Origin: Deltaproteobacteria bacterium | Lineage (GTDB): Bacteria; Desulfobacterota; Desulfovibrionia; Desulfovibrionales; Desulfovibrionaceae | Length of the DNA: 5,528 bases | Direction: 5' to 3' | Assembly: GCA_031280335.1 (NCBI GenBank) | Contig: JAITGZ010000165.1 | Coordinates: 1-5,528 of the forward strand | Shown: positions 1 through 4,379 of the stretch, in pieces | Numbering within the stretch: position 1 is the stretch's first letter | Layout of the letters: every line of letters starts with the position of its first letter | Position numbers and translations under genes: made by a program | Notes under the pieces: generated by a model | What the model was told of the DNA's origin: nothing | Seen by the model: the letters and a program-made list of their open reading frames with translations, nothing else | Database searches by the model: none

Positions 1-312
1 GGAACCTTTTTCAAGCCATCGCAGTGGAAGGAGCGCGGTCATGCCTTGTTCCGCCGCGTTGTGGAGAACACGCCGCACGGGCCGGCGAGGGGGGGCCGGG
101 GGGAATCATTCCCCCCGGACGGGGTCTGGGGCGGTGGCCCCAGGGGGGTTGGGCGGCAGCCCTATAATTTCAAAGTTGCTTTGCTCCAATGCCGAGCTTG
201 TTCGGCGCGCTCAATCACCGCCGCCCGGAGTGATCGGGCGCGGCACCTTATGCAAAGGTTATTCTTGCATTATTTTTTTATAAATGGCATGATTCTGGCA
301 TATACGGGATGA
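1..312 (+). CDS. 3' end of an unrecognised gene (partial, runs into a repeat)
   Basis: The first reading frame is open from the window edge to a TGA at 310-312, about 103 residues. The first 30 codons look coding: most third positions are G or C, unlike the other two frames, and the peptide around positions 13-75 (FKPSQWKERGHALFRRVVEN) looks like a normal soluble protein. I do not recognise the family. From about position 87 the frame enters a G-run repeat, and the translation becomes Gly/Pro/Arg-rich and then low-quality. The natural C-terminus was therefore probably lost or extended when the repeat arrived, or the gene is decayed. In many bacteria the gene before rpoN is lptB, but the tail seen here does not resemble LptB. 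The coding claim is reasonable for 1-90 and weak beyond that. Confidence 0.4.
   Translation, partial: GTFFKPSQWKERGHALFRRVVENTPHGPARGGRGESFPPDGVWGGGPRGVGRQPYNFKVALLQCRACSARSITAARSDRARHLMQRLFLHYFFINGMILAYTG
87..187 (+). repeat. Dispersed intergenic element, copy 1
   Basis: This copy has three visible parts. A perfect 10-bp hairpin (96-105 with 109-118, loop TCA) comes first. A 6-bp hairpin follows (127-132 with 137-142, TGGGGC/GCCCCA). The copy ends in a 25-nt core at 163-187 that begins TATAAT and matches the core at 2670-2694 in 18 of 25 positions. The run 90-118 also matches the copy at 2611-2639 closely. This copy has an extra stretch (143-162, with a small GGGC/GCCC hairpin) between the second hairpin and the core. 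Unlike the other copies it is not directly before a start codon. It overlaps the end of the partial upstream reading frame. Confidence 0.75.
191..206. repeat. Small hairpin after repeat copy 1
   Basis: GCCGA at 191-195 pairs with TCGGC at 202-206, with one further G-T pair inside and a short loop. No T-run follows, so it is not an obvious terminator. It may be a further part of the repeat just upstream. Confidence 0.35.
265..293 (+). promoter_or_regulatory. Candidate sigma-70 promoter upstream of rpoN
   Basis: TTGCAT at 265-270 and CATGAT at 288-293 are separated by 17 nt, and a TGG precedes the -10-like box in extended -10 style. Each hexamer matches consensus in 4 of 6 positions. The site lies in the only strongly AT-rich stretch before rpoN. 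It overlaps the sigma-54-like site at 285-300, so the two could be alternatives. Confidence 0.3.
285..300 (+). promoter_or_regulatory. Candidate sigma-54 (-24/-12) promoter for rpoN
   Basis: TGGCATG-ATTC-TGGCA matches the sigma-54 consensus TGGCACG-N4-TTGCA. The two essential doublets, GG (286-287) and GC (298-299), are at the correct distance, and there are two mismatches elsewhere. Transcription would begin near 311, giving a leader of about 160 nt that contains the hairpin at 360-388. It would let sigma-54 act on its own gene. No activator-binding site was identified, and a match of this quality can occur by chance. Confidence 0.35.
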
Positions 313-359
313 GTTTTCGCTTTCAGGGTTTTATTTCAGTGTATCCGGCCAAGGCGGGG

Positions 360-388
360 CAGAACGATTTCACAGTGAAATTGTTCTG
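360..388. repeat. 13-bp hairpin in the rpoN leader
   Basis: CAGAACGATTTCA (360-372) pairs with TGAAATTGTTCTG (376-388) around a CAG loop. All 13 pairs form, one of them a G-T wobble (366 with 382). The sequence after it is AAAATATTGAGA, with no T-run, so it is not a standard terminator. It could be an RNA structure in the leader, a binding site for a dimeric regulator, or part of a repeat. The right arm matches the right arm of the hairpin at 2525-2551 in 13 of 14 positions. Confidence 0.7.
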
Positions 389-404
389 AAAATATTGAGA
401 TGTT

Positions 405-454
405 TTGGGGGGATAACCTCAACAACATGCATAATCTCAAAGTCGAAATGCCCT
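405..454 (+). repeat. Dispersed intergenic element, copy 2 (before rpoN)
   Basis: TTGGGG (405-410) pairs with CCTCAA (417-422) with one G-T wobble. After 7 nt comes the 25-nt core (430-454), which begins CATAAT and matches the core before rapZ in 20 of 25 positions. The upstream G-run hairpin seen in copies 1 and 3 is absent. CATAAT could act as a -10 box, but the spacing from TTGGGG is 19 nt, so the promoter is weaker than in copy 3. The copy ends 18 nt before the rpoN start codon. Confidence 0.7.
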
Positions 455-464
455 AATCCGCGAC

Positions 465-469
465 GGAGG
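465..469 (+). promoter_or_regulatory. Ribosome binding site for rpoN
   Basis: GGAGG lies only 3 nt before the ATG at 473, closer than usual. It supports 473 as the start instead of the in-frame ATG at 395. The protein from 473 opens with the usual sigma-54 N-terminus, whereas the 26 extra codons from 395 translate the repeat and resemble no family sequence. Confidence 0.7.
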
Positions 470-472
470 CGT

Positions 473-1909
473 ATGGGTTTAGAACTTCGTCAACAGCTCA
501 GGCTGAGTCAGCAATTGACCATGACGCCGCAGCTGCAGCAGGCGATCAAGCTGTTGCAGCTCTCGCGCATGGAACTTGTGGATATGGTGCAGCAGGAGCT
601 TATGGAGAACCCTTGCCTGGAAGAAGCCGCCCCTTCCGCTGAGGAAGGCGCGGAAGAAATGCACGAGGAGCGGGCGGACGCGGTGGACCCGGACGACATC
701 TATGCCGGCGAGGCGGCGCGTAATGCTGAATGGGAGGATTATCTGGGCGATTTTTCCAGCAGTCCCCGTCAGGCTACCGTGCGCGAGAGCGAGCTGCCGG
801 AAGAAGCCAATGCCTTTGAAAGCAACTATTCCGCCAGACCGAGCCTGGAGGGGCACCTGCTTTGGCAGCTGCGCCTTTCCCCTTTTTCTGAAAAAGAACA
901 GGTGATAGGCGAGGTGATCATCAATAACCTGAGTTCCAACGGCTATCTATGCTGCAACCTGGAAGAGATCGCCGCCCTGGCGGACAGTTCCCCGGAGGAG
1001 GCGGAACGGGTTTTAAAGGCGGTACAGTGTTTTGACCCGGTGGGCGTGGCGGCGCGCTCCCCGCAGGAATGCCTTATGGTGCAGCTTAAAATTCTGCATT
1101 ATGACCGCGACCCCGTTTTGGTCTCACTGGTGTGCGATCATCTGGAAGACCTGCAGGCGCGGCGTTACAAGCCTATAATGCGCAAGTTCAAACTGACCCA
1201 GGAGGACCTGAAGGAATACCTGGATATAATTCAGGGCCTGGACCCCGTGCCGGGAGCGAGTTACGGCGACGTGGAGCCGCAATATGTGGCCCCGGATGTG
1301 TATGTGTACAAATATGACGGCGAGTTCGCGGTGGTGCTGAACGAAGACGGCCTGCCCCAGTTGCAGCTTTCTGCCCTTTATACGGATAGTCTGGAGGCGC
1401 TGCGCGGCGGTAAAAGCAAGGAATATCTGCAAGAAAGGCTCAATTCCGCCCGCTGGTTGATCAAAAGCCTGCATCAGCGCCAGCGCACCTTGTATAAGGT
1501 TATGGAAAGCATCGTACGGCATCAGCAGGCTTTTTTTGAAGAAGGCTCTTCCAAGCTGAAGCCCTTGATCCTTAGAGAAATAGCTGAAGACGTGGGCATG
1601 CACGAATCCACCATAAGCCGGGTTACCACCAATAAATATGCGGCCACGGCCCACGGCGTCTTTGAACTTAAATTTTTCTTCAACAGTTCCCTGGCCCTTT
1701 CGGACGGGAGCGAGGTGGGCTCGGAGAGCGTCAAGCTGCTGATAAAAAAATATATCGCGGAAGAGGACGCCAAAAACCCCATCAGTGATGAAAAAATTGT
1801 GGACATGCTCAAGGATGAGCTGAGCGTGAATATAGCCCGCCGCACTGTGGCCAAGTACCGCATGTCTCTGGGCATAGATTCCTCTTCCCGGCGCAGAGAG
1901 GTGCTTTAG
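473..1909 (+). CDS. rpoN: RNA polymerase sigma-54 factor RpoN
   Basis: This gene encodes the alternative sigma factor that directs RNA polymerase to -24/-12 promoters and needs AAA+ activators to open DNA. The protein has 478 residues, close to the 477 of E. coli RpoN. Region I (about 1-50) is the Gln/Leu-rich activator-responsive segment, with TMTPQLQQAIKLLQLSRMEL. An acidic region II follows (about 50-85). The core-binding domain (about 125-315) contains FDPVGVAARS at 187-196. The DNA-binding domain has the helix-turn-helix LREIAEDVGMHESTISR at 367-383 and an intact RpoN box, ARRTVAKYR, at 455-463. All regions are present, so it should be functional. The start at 473 is set by the conserved N-terminus and the GGAGG before it. 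hpf follows after 73 nt, the usual partner order. Upstream lie candidate sigma-54 and sigma-70 sites and a repeat copy. Confidence 0.98.
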   Translation: MGLELRQQLRLSQQLTMTPQLQQAIKLLQLSRMELVDMVQQELMENPCLEEAAPSAEEGAEEMHEERADAVDPDDIYAGEAARNAEWEDYLGDFSSSPRQATVRESELPEEANAFESNYSARPSLEGHLLWQLRLSPFSEKEQVIGEVIINNLSSNGYLCCNLEEIAALADSSPEEAERVLKAVQCFDPVGVAARSPQECLMVQLKILHYDRDPVLVSLVCDHLEDLQARRYKPIMRKFKLTQEDLKEYLDIIQGLDPVPGASYGDVEPQYVAPDVYVYKYDGEFAVVLNEDGLPQLQLSALYTDSLEALRGGKSKEYLQERLNSARWLIKSLHQRQRTLYKVMESIVRHQQAFFEEGSSKLKPLILREIAEDVGMHESTISRVTTNKYAATAHGVFELKFFFNSSLALSDGSEVGSESVKLLIKKYIAEEDAKNPISDEKIVDMLKDELSVNIARRTVAKYRMSLGIDSSSRRREVL

Positions 1910-1910
1910 T

Positions 1911-1934
1911 CTGGCGCGCCGGCGGCGGTGCCAG
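1911..1934. repeat. Inverted repeat after rpoN
   Basis: CTGGC (1911-1915) pairs with GCCAG (1930-1934), and a G-T and a C-G pair extend the stem inward. It starts one base after the rpoN stop codon. No T-run follows, so it is unlikely to stop transcription fully. It could stabilise the end of the rpoN message or modulate read-through into hpf. Confidence 0.45.
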
Positions 1935-1963
1935 CGTATAATGGCGGCGGGGTGGTTATACGC
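1934..1963. repeat. Inverted repeat in the hpf leader
   Basis: GCGTATAA (1934-1941) and TTATACGC (1956-1963) form a perfect 8-bp inverted repeat with a 14-nt loop. It ends 8 nt before the GGGAGG ribosome binding site (1972-1977) of hpf. A TATAAT (1937-1942) lies in the left arm, but no acceptable -35 box sits 16-18 nt upstream, so I do not call a promoter. It could be an operator or a leader hairpin. Confidence 0.45.
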
Positions 1964-1982
1964 GCAATAATGGGAGGTTGCC

Positions 1983-2522
1983 ATGAACATAGCCTATACC
2001 TTTAAAAATTTTGAGCCTTCAGAGCATCTCAAGGCTTATGCCGCCCGCAGGCTGCAAAAGCTCTCCCGCTTTCTGCCCAGGGCGGATAACCTTGAAATCA
2101 GCGTAACCATGTCTGTGGATAAATTCCGGCACAGGGTGGAGGTGCAGTTTTCGGGCGATAACGTGAATATCTCGGCGGAGGAGCAGTCGCGGGATATGTA
2201 CGCCTGCGTGGACGCGGCTCTGGAAAAGCTGGCGGCCCAGGTGAAGAAGCAGGCGGAAAAAATCAAGGACAAGCGCCGGGGCAGGACAGCGGAGCAGGAA
2301 GAGTTTGTCGAATACCTCTCCGGCCAGGACCAGCCTGTGCGCAAGGTGGTGGAGCGGGATCATTTTGAACCCAAACCCATGCATGTGGGCGAGGCCGCGT
2401 TGCAGCTTGAGCGGCGTGATGACGTGTTTTTGGTCTTTCTGAACGCGGAAACGGAACAAGTGAACGTTTTATATAAAAGAAACAACGGCAATCTTGGCCT
2501 GATCGTCCCCGGGTTCAAGTGA
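1983..2522 (+). CDS. hpf: Long-form ribosome hibernation promoting factor
   Basis: Hpf binds the small ribosomal subunit under stress or starvation and parks ribosomes in an inactive state. The 179-residue protein is the long type: an N-terminal S30AE/RaiA-like domain (about 1-105), a charged Lys/Arg/Glu linker, and a C-terminal dimerisation domain (about 127-179) containing FLVFLNAETEQVNVLYKRNN and ending GNLGLIVPGF. Long forms join 70S ribosomes into 100S dimers without a separate RMF protein, whereas the E. coli short form needs RMF. That role is family knowledge and was not shown here. GGGAGG lies 5 nt before the ATG, a good site. The gene sits 73 nt after rpoN, probably co-transcribed, and is followed by a 181-nt gap where E. 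coli has ptsN. Confidence 0.97.
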   Translation: MNIAYTFKNFEPSEHLKAYAARRLQKLSRFLPRADNLEISVTMSVDKFRHRVEVQFSGDNVNISAEEQSRDMYACVDAALEKLAAQVKKQAEKIKDKRRGRTAEQEEFVEYLSGQDQPVRKVVERDHFEPKPMHVGEAALQLERRDDVFLVFLNAETEQVNVLYKRNNGNLGLIVPGFK

Positions 2523-2524
2523 CT

Positions 2525-2551
2525 GGAGCAATGCTATTTTGAAATTGCTCT
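2525..2551. repeat. Hairpin after hpf, related to the rpoN-leader hairpin
   Basis: GAGCAAT (2526-2532) pairs perfectly with ATTGCTC (2544-2550), and a G-T pair at 2525/2551 extends it. The loop region is larger than in the hairpin at 360-388. The 29-nt alignment of the two shows 19 matches, with 13 of 14 in the right arm. Base pair A364-T384 there is G2528-C2548 here, a change on both sides that keeps the pairing. No clear T-run follows. Confidence 0.55.
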
Positions 2552-2610
2552 GATGGCGGGAACACCAGGCGGAGGATCCCAGCCCAAGGGGTTAACTAAT
2601 TTTACCGGTC

Positions 2611-2694
2611 GGGGGGCCGGGGGGGATGGTTCCCCCCGGATGGGTATTGGGACAATAGCCCCAATAATGTATAATCTCAAAGTTAAAATACTCT
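2611..2694 (+). repeat. Dispersed intergenic element, copy 3 (before rapZ)
   Basis: This is the most regular copy. A G-run hairpin (2617-2626 with 2630-2639, loop TGG, one G-T wobble) corresponds to the one at 96-118. TTGGG (2647-2651) pairs with CCCAA (2660-2664). After 5 nt, the core at 2670-2694 begins TATAAT. The element ends 9 nt before the rapZ start codon, so it makes up almost all of the rapZ 5' region. Its core matches copies 1, 2 and 4 in 18, 20 and 18 of 25 positions. Confidence 0.8.
2647..2675 (+). promoter_or_regulatory. Candidate sigma-70 promoter carried by repeat copy 3
   Basis: TTGGGA (2647-2652, 4 of 6 matches to TTGACA) and TATAAT (2670-2675, perfect) are separated by exactly 17 nt. 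The start point would fall near 2682, giving a leader of about 20 nt for rapZ. The -35 box is the left arm of the small hairpin in the repeat. This would give rapZ and the EIIA gene their own promoter, separate from rpoN-hpf. Confidence 0.55.
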
Positions 2695-2703
2695 GAGAGA
2701 TTT

Positions 2704-3648
2704 ATGCGTAAGATTCATGCGGACGCGCACGGCGGACATGCAGCGGCCCCGGCTGTCGAGGCTGCGGCTTTTCCTACGCTTATTCTGGCCGGGCTTTCCG
2801 GGGCCGGCAAAAGCACTGTACTCAATGTCTTTGAGGATATGCGTTTTTTTTCCATTGACGGGCTGCCCCTGGAACTGGTGCGCGGTGTGTTGCCCCTGCT
2901 GAATATGCAGGCTCTGGCCCACTACCGGGGGGTGATTATCGGGGTGGATTTGCGCCAGCATCATTCCGCCAAGGATTTTTACAGGCAATTCAATGATCTG
3001 CGCGCGCAGCCCGCTGTTGTGCGCCTGCTTTATGTGGATGCGGATGTACAGACGATTATGCGCCGTTATGCCGCCACCCGGCGTCCCCACCCCCTTGAAG
3101 CGGAGGGGCTCGGCCTGGAAGAAGCTGTGGCCGAAGAGCGGCAGCGTATTTCGTCTCTCAGGGACATGGCCGATCTGGTGGTGGACACCACCGGCTACTC
3201 CATCCATGATCTGCGCCGTTTCATCCTGCAGCGTCACGGACAGTTGTTTCAGGGCGCGCCGCAGTTCAGGGTGCATCTTATTTCCTTCGGTTTCAAATAC
3301 GGTATGCCGGCGGAGTCAGACATGATGTTTGACCTGCGCTTTCTGCCCAATCCGTACTTTGTGGAAGAATTAAGCCCCATGAACGGCCTGGACCGGCCCG
3401 TGGCCGAATATGTGCTGAATAGCGCCCCCGGCCAATCTTTTATGACGCGCTTGGCGGATTTTTGGTCTTACCTGCTGCCTCTATTTGAGGCGGAAGGGCG
3501 CTACCGTCTTACCATCGCCCTCGGCTGCACCGGGGGGCAGCACAGATCCGTGGCGGTTACGGAAGAAGCCGGGCGTATTCTCAAAAACTTGGGCTTTGCC
3601 GTAAGTATTGAACACAGGCATTTGAAATTGGGGTCTAAGCATGAATAA
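2704..3648 (+). CDS. rapZ: RapZ-family nucleotide-binding protein (RNase adapter)
   Basis: In E. coli RapZ senses glucosamine-6-phosphate and delivers the small RNA GlmZ to RNase E, controlling GlmS and so amino-sugar supply. Whether it does this here is unknown. The 314 residues show the family throughout: Walker A GLSGAGKST at 30-38, DGLP at 52-55 (usually DNLP), RRYAATRRPHPL after the first third, SFGFKYGMP from 194 with FLPNPYF nearby, and GCTGGQHRS at 274-282 in the C-terminal metabolite/RNA-binding domain. The E. coli protein has about 284 residues. The extra length here is mainly a 20-odd-residue Ala/His-rich N-terminal extension. No alternative ATG, GTG or TTG lies between 2704 and the Walker A motif, so the start is firm. 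A weak GAGAG at 2695-2699 is the likely ribosome binding site. The last 8 nt overlap the EIIA gene. Confidence 0.97.
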   Translation: MRKIHADAHGGHAAAPAVEAAAFPTLILAGLSGAGKSTVLNVFEDMRFFSIDGLPLELVRGVLPLLNMQALAHYRGVIIGVDLRQHHSAKDFYRQFNDLRAQPAVVRLLYVDADVQTIMRRYAATRRPHPLEAEGLGLEEAVAEERQRISSLRDMADLVVDTTGYSIHDLRRFILQRHGQLFQGAPQFRVHLISFGFKYGMPAESDMMFDLRFLPNPYFVEELSPMNGLDRPVAEYVLNSAPGQSFMTRLADFWSYLLPLFEAEGRYRLTIALGCTGGQHRSVAVTEEAGRILKNLGFAVSIEHRHLKLGSKHE

Positions 3649-4093
3649 AGAGAGTAATGAGCATAAGGTGCAGGCGGGGCTGTGCGTGCTTACGCACGCT
3701 GATTACGGGGATGCGCTTTTTCACGCCGCCGAAGGTATTCTTGGCACCGCCCAGACGGATAGCGCGGTCATACGCATTGATATGGCCGATGATGTGAGCG
3801 AAACCGTTCTGCGTCTTAAAGACGCGGTGAACCTTTTGGACAGCGGCCTAGGCGTACTTATGCTCACGGATATGTTTGGCGGCACGCCTACCAACCTGAG
3901 CCTTGCCCTCCTGGGGCAGCAAGATTTCAGGGACAGAATCGAGGTGGTCACGGGCATCAACCTGCCCATGCTTTTAAAGGCTTTGAGCAACCGCCATCTG
4001 GACAAATCCGCTCTGGCCGAGCTGGTGTGCGATGCCGGACGCTCCGGCATCGCCGTGGCCGGCGAGATTTTGCGCAATCCCCGGAAGGCTTAA
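3641..4093 (+). CDS. PTS EIIA component, mannose/sorbose family
   Basis: This is a cytoplasmic phosphocarrier that takes phosphate from HPr on a histidine and passes it to EIIB. The 150-residue protein has the EIIA-Man fold signature: LTHADYGDAL at 17-26 with the likely phospho-His at 19, MLTDMFGGTPTN at 74-85 with the Asp (77) that contacts that His in the family, and VVTGINLPMLL at 102-112. The length fits a free-standing EIIA domain. The first 11 residues are a polar extension. The gene starts inside the end of rapZ (ATGAATAA, 8-nt overlap), with GGGG at 3630-3633 as the ribosome binding site, so translation is probably coupled to rapZ. EIIB follows only after 286 nt. The substrate cannot be told from the sequence. 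In this setting a regulatory role is as likely as transport. Confidence 0.94.
   Translation: MNKESNEHKVQAGLCVLTHADYGDALFHAAEGILGTAQTDSAVIRIDMADDVSETVLRLKDAVNLLDSGLGVLMLTDMFGGTPTNLSLALLGQQDFRDRIEVVTGINLPMLLKALSNRHLDKSALAELVCDAGRSGIAVAGEILRNPRKA
4029..4053. repeat. Perfect 11-bp hairpin inside the EIIA gene
   Basis: GCGATGCCGGA (4029-4039) and TCCGGCATCGC (4043-4053) are exact reverse complements with a CGC loop. The hairpin lies within codons for CDAGRSGIA, about 40 nt before the stop. It is GC-rich and would be stable in RNA. No T-run follows, so it is not an ordinary terminator, but it could protect the rapZ-EIIA message from 3' decay. Confidence 0.6.
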
Positions 4094-4145
4094 GGCGAAT
4101 TGGCCGAGCATGATCCTTATTTTATGGAAACGCTGATTTATTCTC

Positions 4146-4192
4146 TTGAGGAGGCGCTGCCCCTCAAACTCCCCCGGCAGGGTGCCTTGCCG
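4146..4192. repeat. Two hairpins after the EIIA gene
   Basis: TTGAGG (4146-4151) pairs with CCTCAA (4162-4167), and CGGCAGG (4175-4181) pairs with CTTGCCG (4186-4192) with one G-T wobble. Neither has a clear T-run. The first resembles in form the TTGGGG/CCCCAA hairpin of the dispersed element, but without its core. They belong to a 286-nt gap (4094-4379) in which I see no convincing gene. Confidence 0.4.
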
Positions 4193-4216
4193 TTGTGCAG
4201 AGGTAAAGCAACGCCT

Positions 4217-4240
4217 GGGCAAACATGCCCCTTTCTTATT
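4217..4240 (+). terminator. Candidate intrinsic terminator after rapZ-EIIA
   Basis: GGGCA (4217-4221) pairs with TGCCC (4226-4230) around an AACA loop, and the T-rich CTTTCTTATT follows (4231-4240). The stem is short, so termination may be partial. Its place 124 nt after the EIIA stop and before a promoter-like repeat fits a break between the rapZ-EIIA and EIIB-EIIC units. Confidence 0.35.
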
Positions 4241-4360
4241 CCCCCCAGCGGGGTTCGGGGCGGAGCCCCGAATTAATCAGTGTTTCCTTATAATTGACCA
4301 GGGTACCTGATCTTGGGGTGATAGCCCCAAATATGTTCAATCTCACAATTGAAATGCTCC
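4239..4360 (+). repeat. Dispersed intergenic element, copy 4 (before EIIB)
   Basis: The copy starts in the middle of the G-run hairpin: TTCCCCCC at 4239-4246 matches the right arm at 109-116, but no left arm is present. An 8-bp perfect hairpin (TTCGGGGC 4254-4261 with GCCCCGAA 4265-4272, loop GGA) corresponds to the second hairpin of copy 1. About 40 nt of unrelated AT-richer sequence follows. Then come TTGGGG (4313-4318) paired with CCCCAA (4325-4330) and the core at 4336-4360, beginning TTCAAT. The core matches copy 3 in 18 of 25 positions and ends 19 nt before the EIIB start codon. Confidence 0.7.
4313..4341 (+). promoter_or_regulatory. Weak candidate promoter in repeat copy 4
   Basis: TTGGGG (4313-4318) and TTCAAT (4336-4341) occupy the same places as the -35 and -10 boxes of copy 3, with the same 17-nt spacing. 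The -10 box has drifted from TATAAT (4 of 6 match). It is the best-placed promoter candidate for EIIB-EIIC. Confidence 0.3.
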
Positions 4361-4368
4361 AGGGGCGG
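4361..4368 (+). promoter_or_regulatory. Distant ribosome binding site for EIIB
   Basis: AGGGGCGG is the only purine-rich stretch before the EIIB start. It lies 11 nt from the ATG at 4380, farther than usual, with AT-rich sequence between. Translation may be weak. No other start fits the conserved N-terminus. Confidence 0.4.
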
Positions 4369-4379
4369 TTATATCCAAA

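Noticed and set aside
96..118. Perfect 10-bp G/C hairpin as an intrinsic terminator
   Set aside because: It is followed by ACGGGG with no T-run, and a version of it recurs in the repeat copy before rapZ, so it is better explained as part of the repeat.
395..472. A 26-codon N-terminal extension of RpoN from an in-frame ATG at 395
   Set aside because: These codons translate the repeat and look nothing like the sigma-54 N-terminus. The ATG at 473 has GGAGG before it and opens with the conserved region I.
1937..1942. TATAAT as a promoter for hpf
   Set aside because: The sequence 16-18 nt upstream is GCGCGC-like with no -35 match, and the box lies in an inverted-repeat arm.
1124..1990. Long open frame on the minus strand, 288 codons
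   Set aside because: It is antisense to the rpoN coding region and resembles no family. GC-rich codon use opens the opposite frame.
4124..4276. A 50-codon frame in the gap before EIIB
   Set aside because: No ribosome binding site, no family resemblance, and its second half translates the hairpin repeat.
87..4360. A CRISPR array
   Set aside because: The repeats are imperfect, hairpin-rich, separated by whole genes, and lack regular spacers or cas genes.
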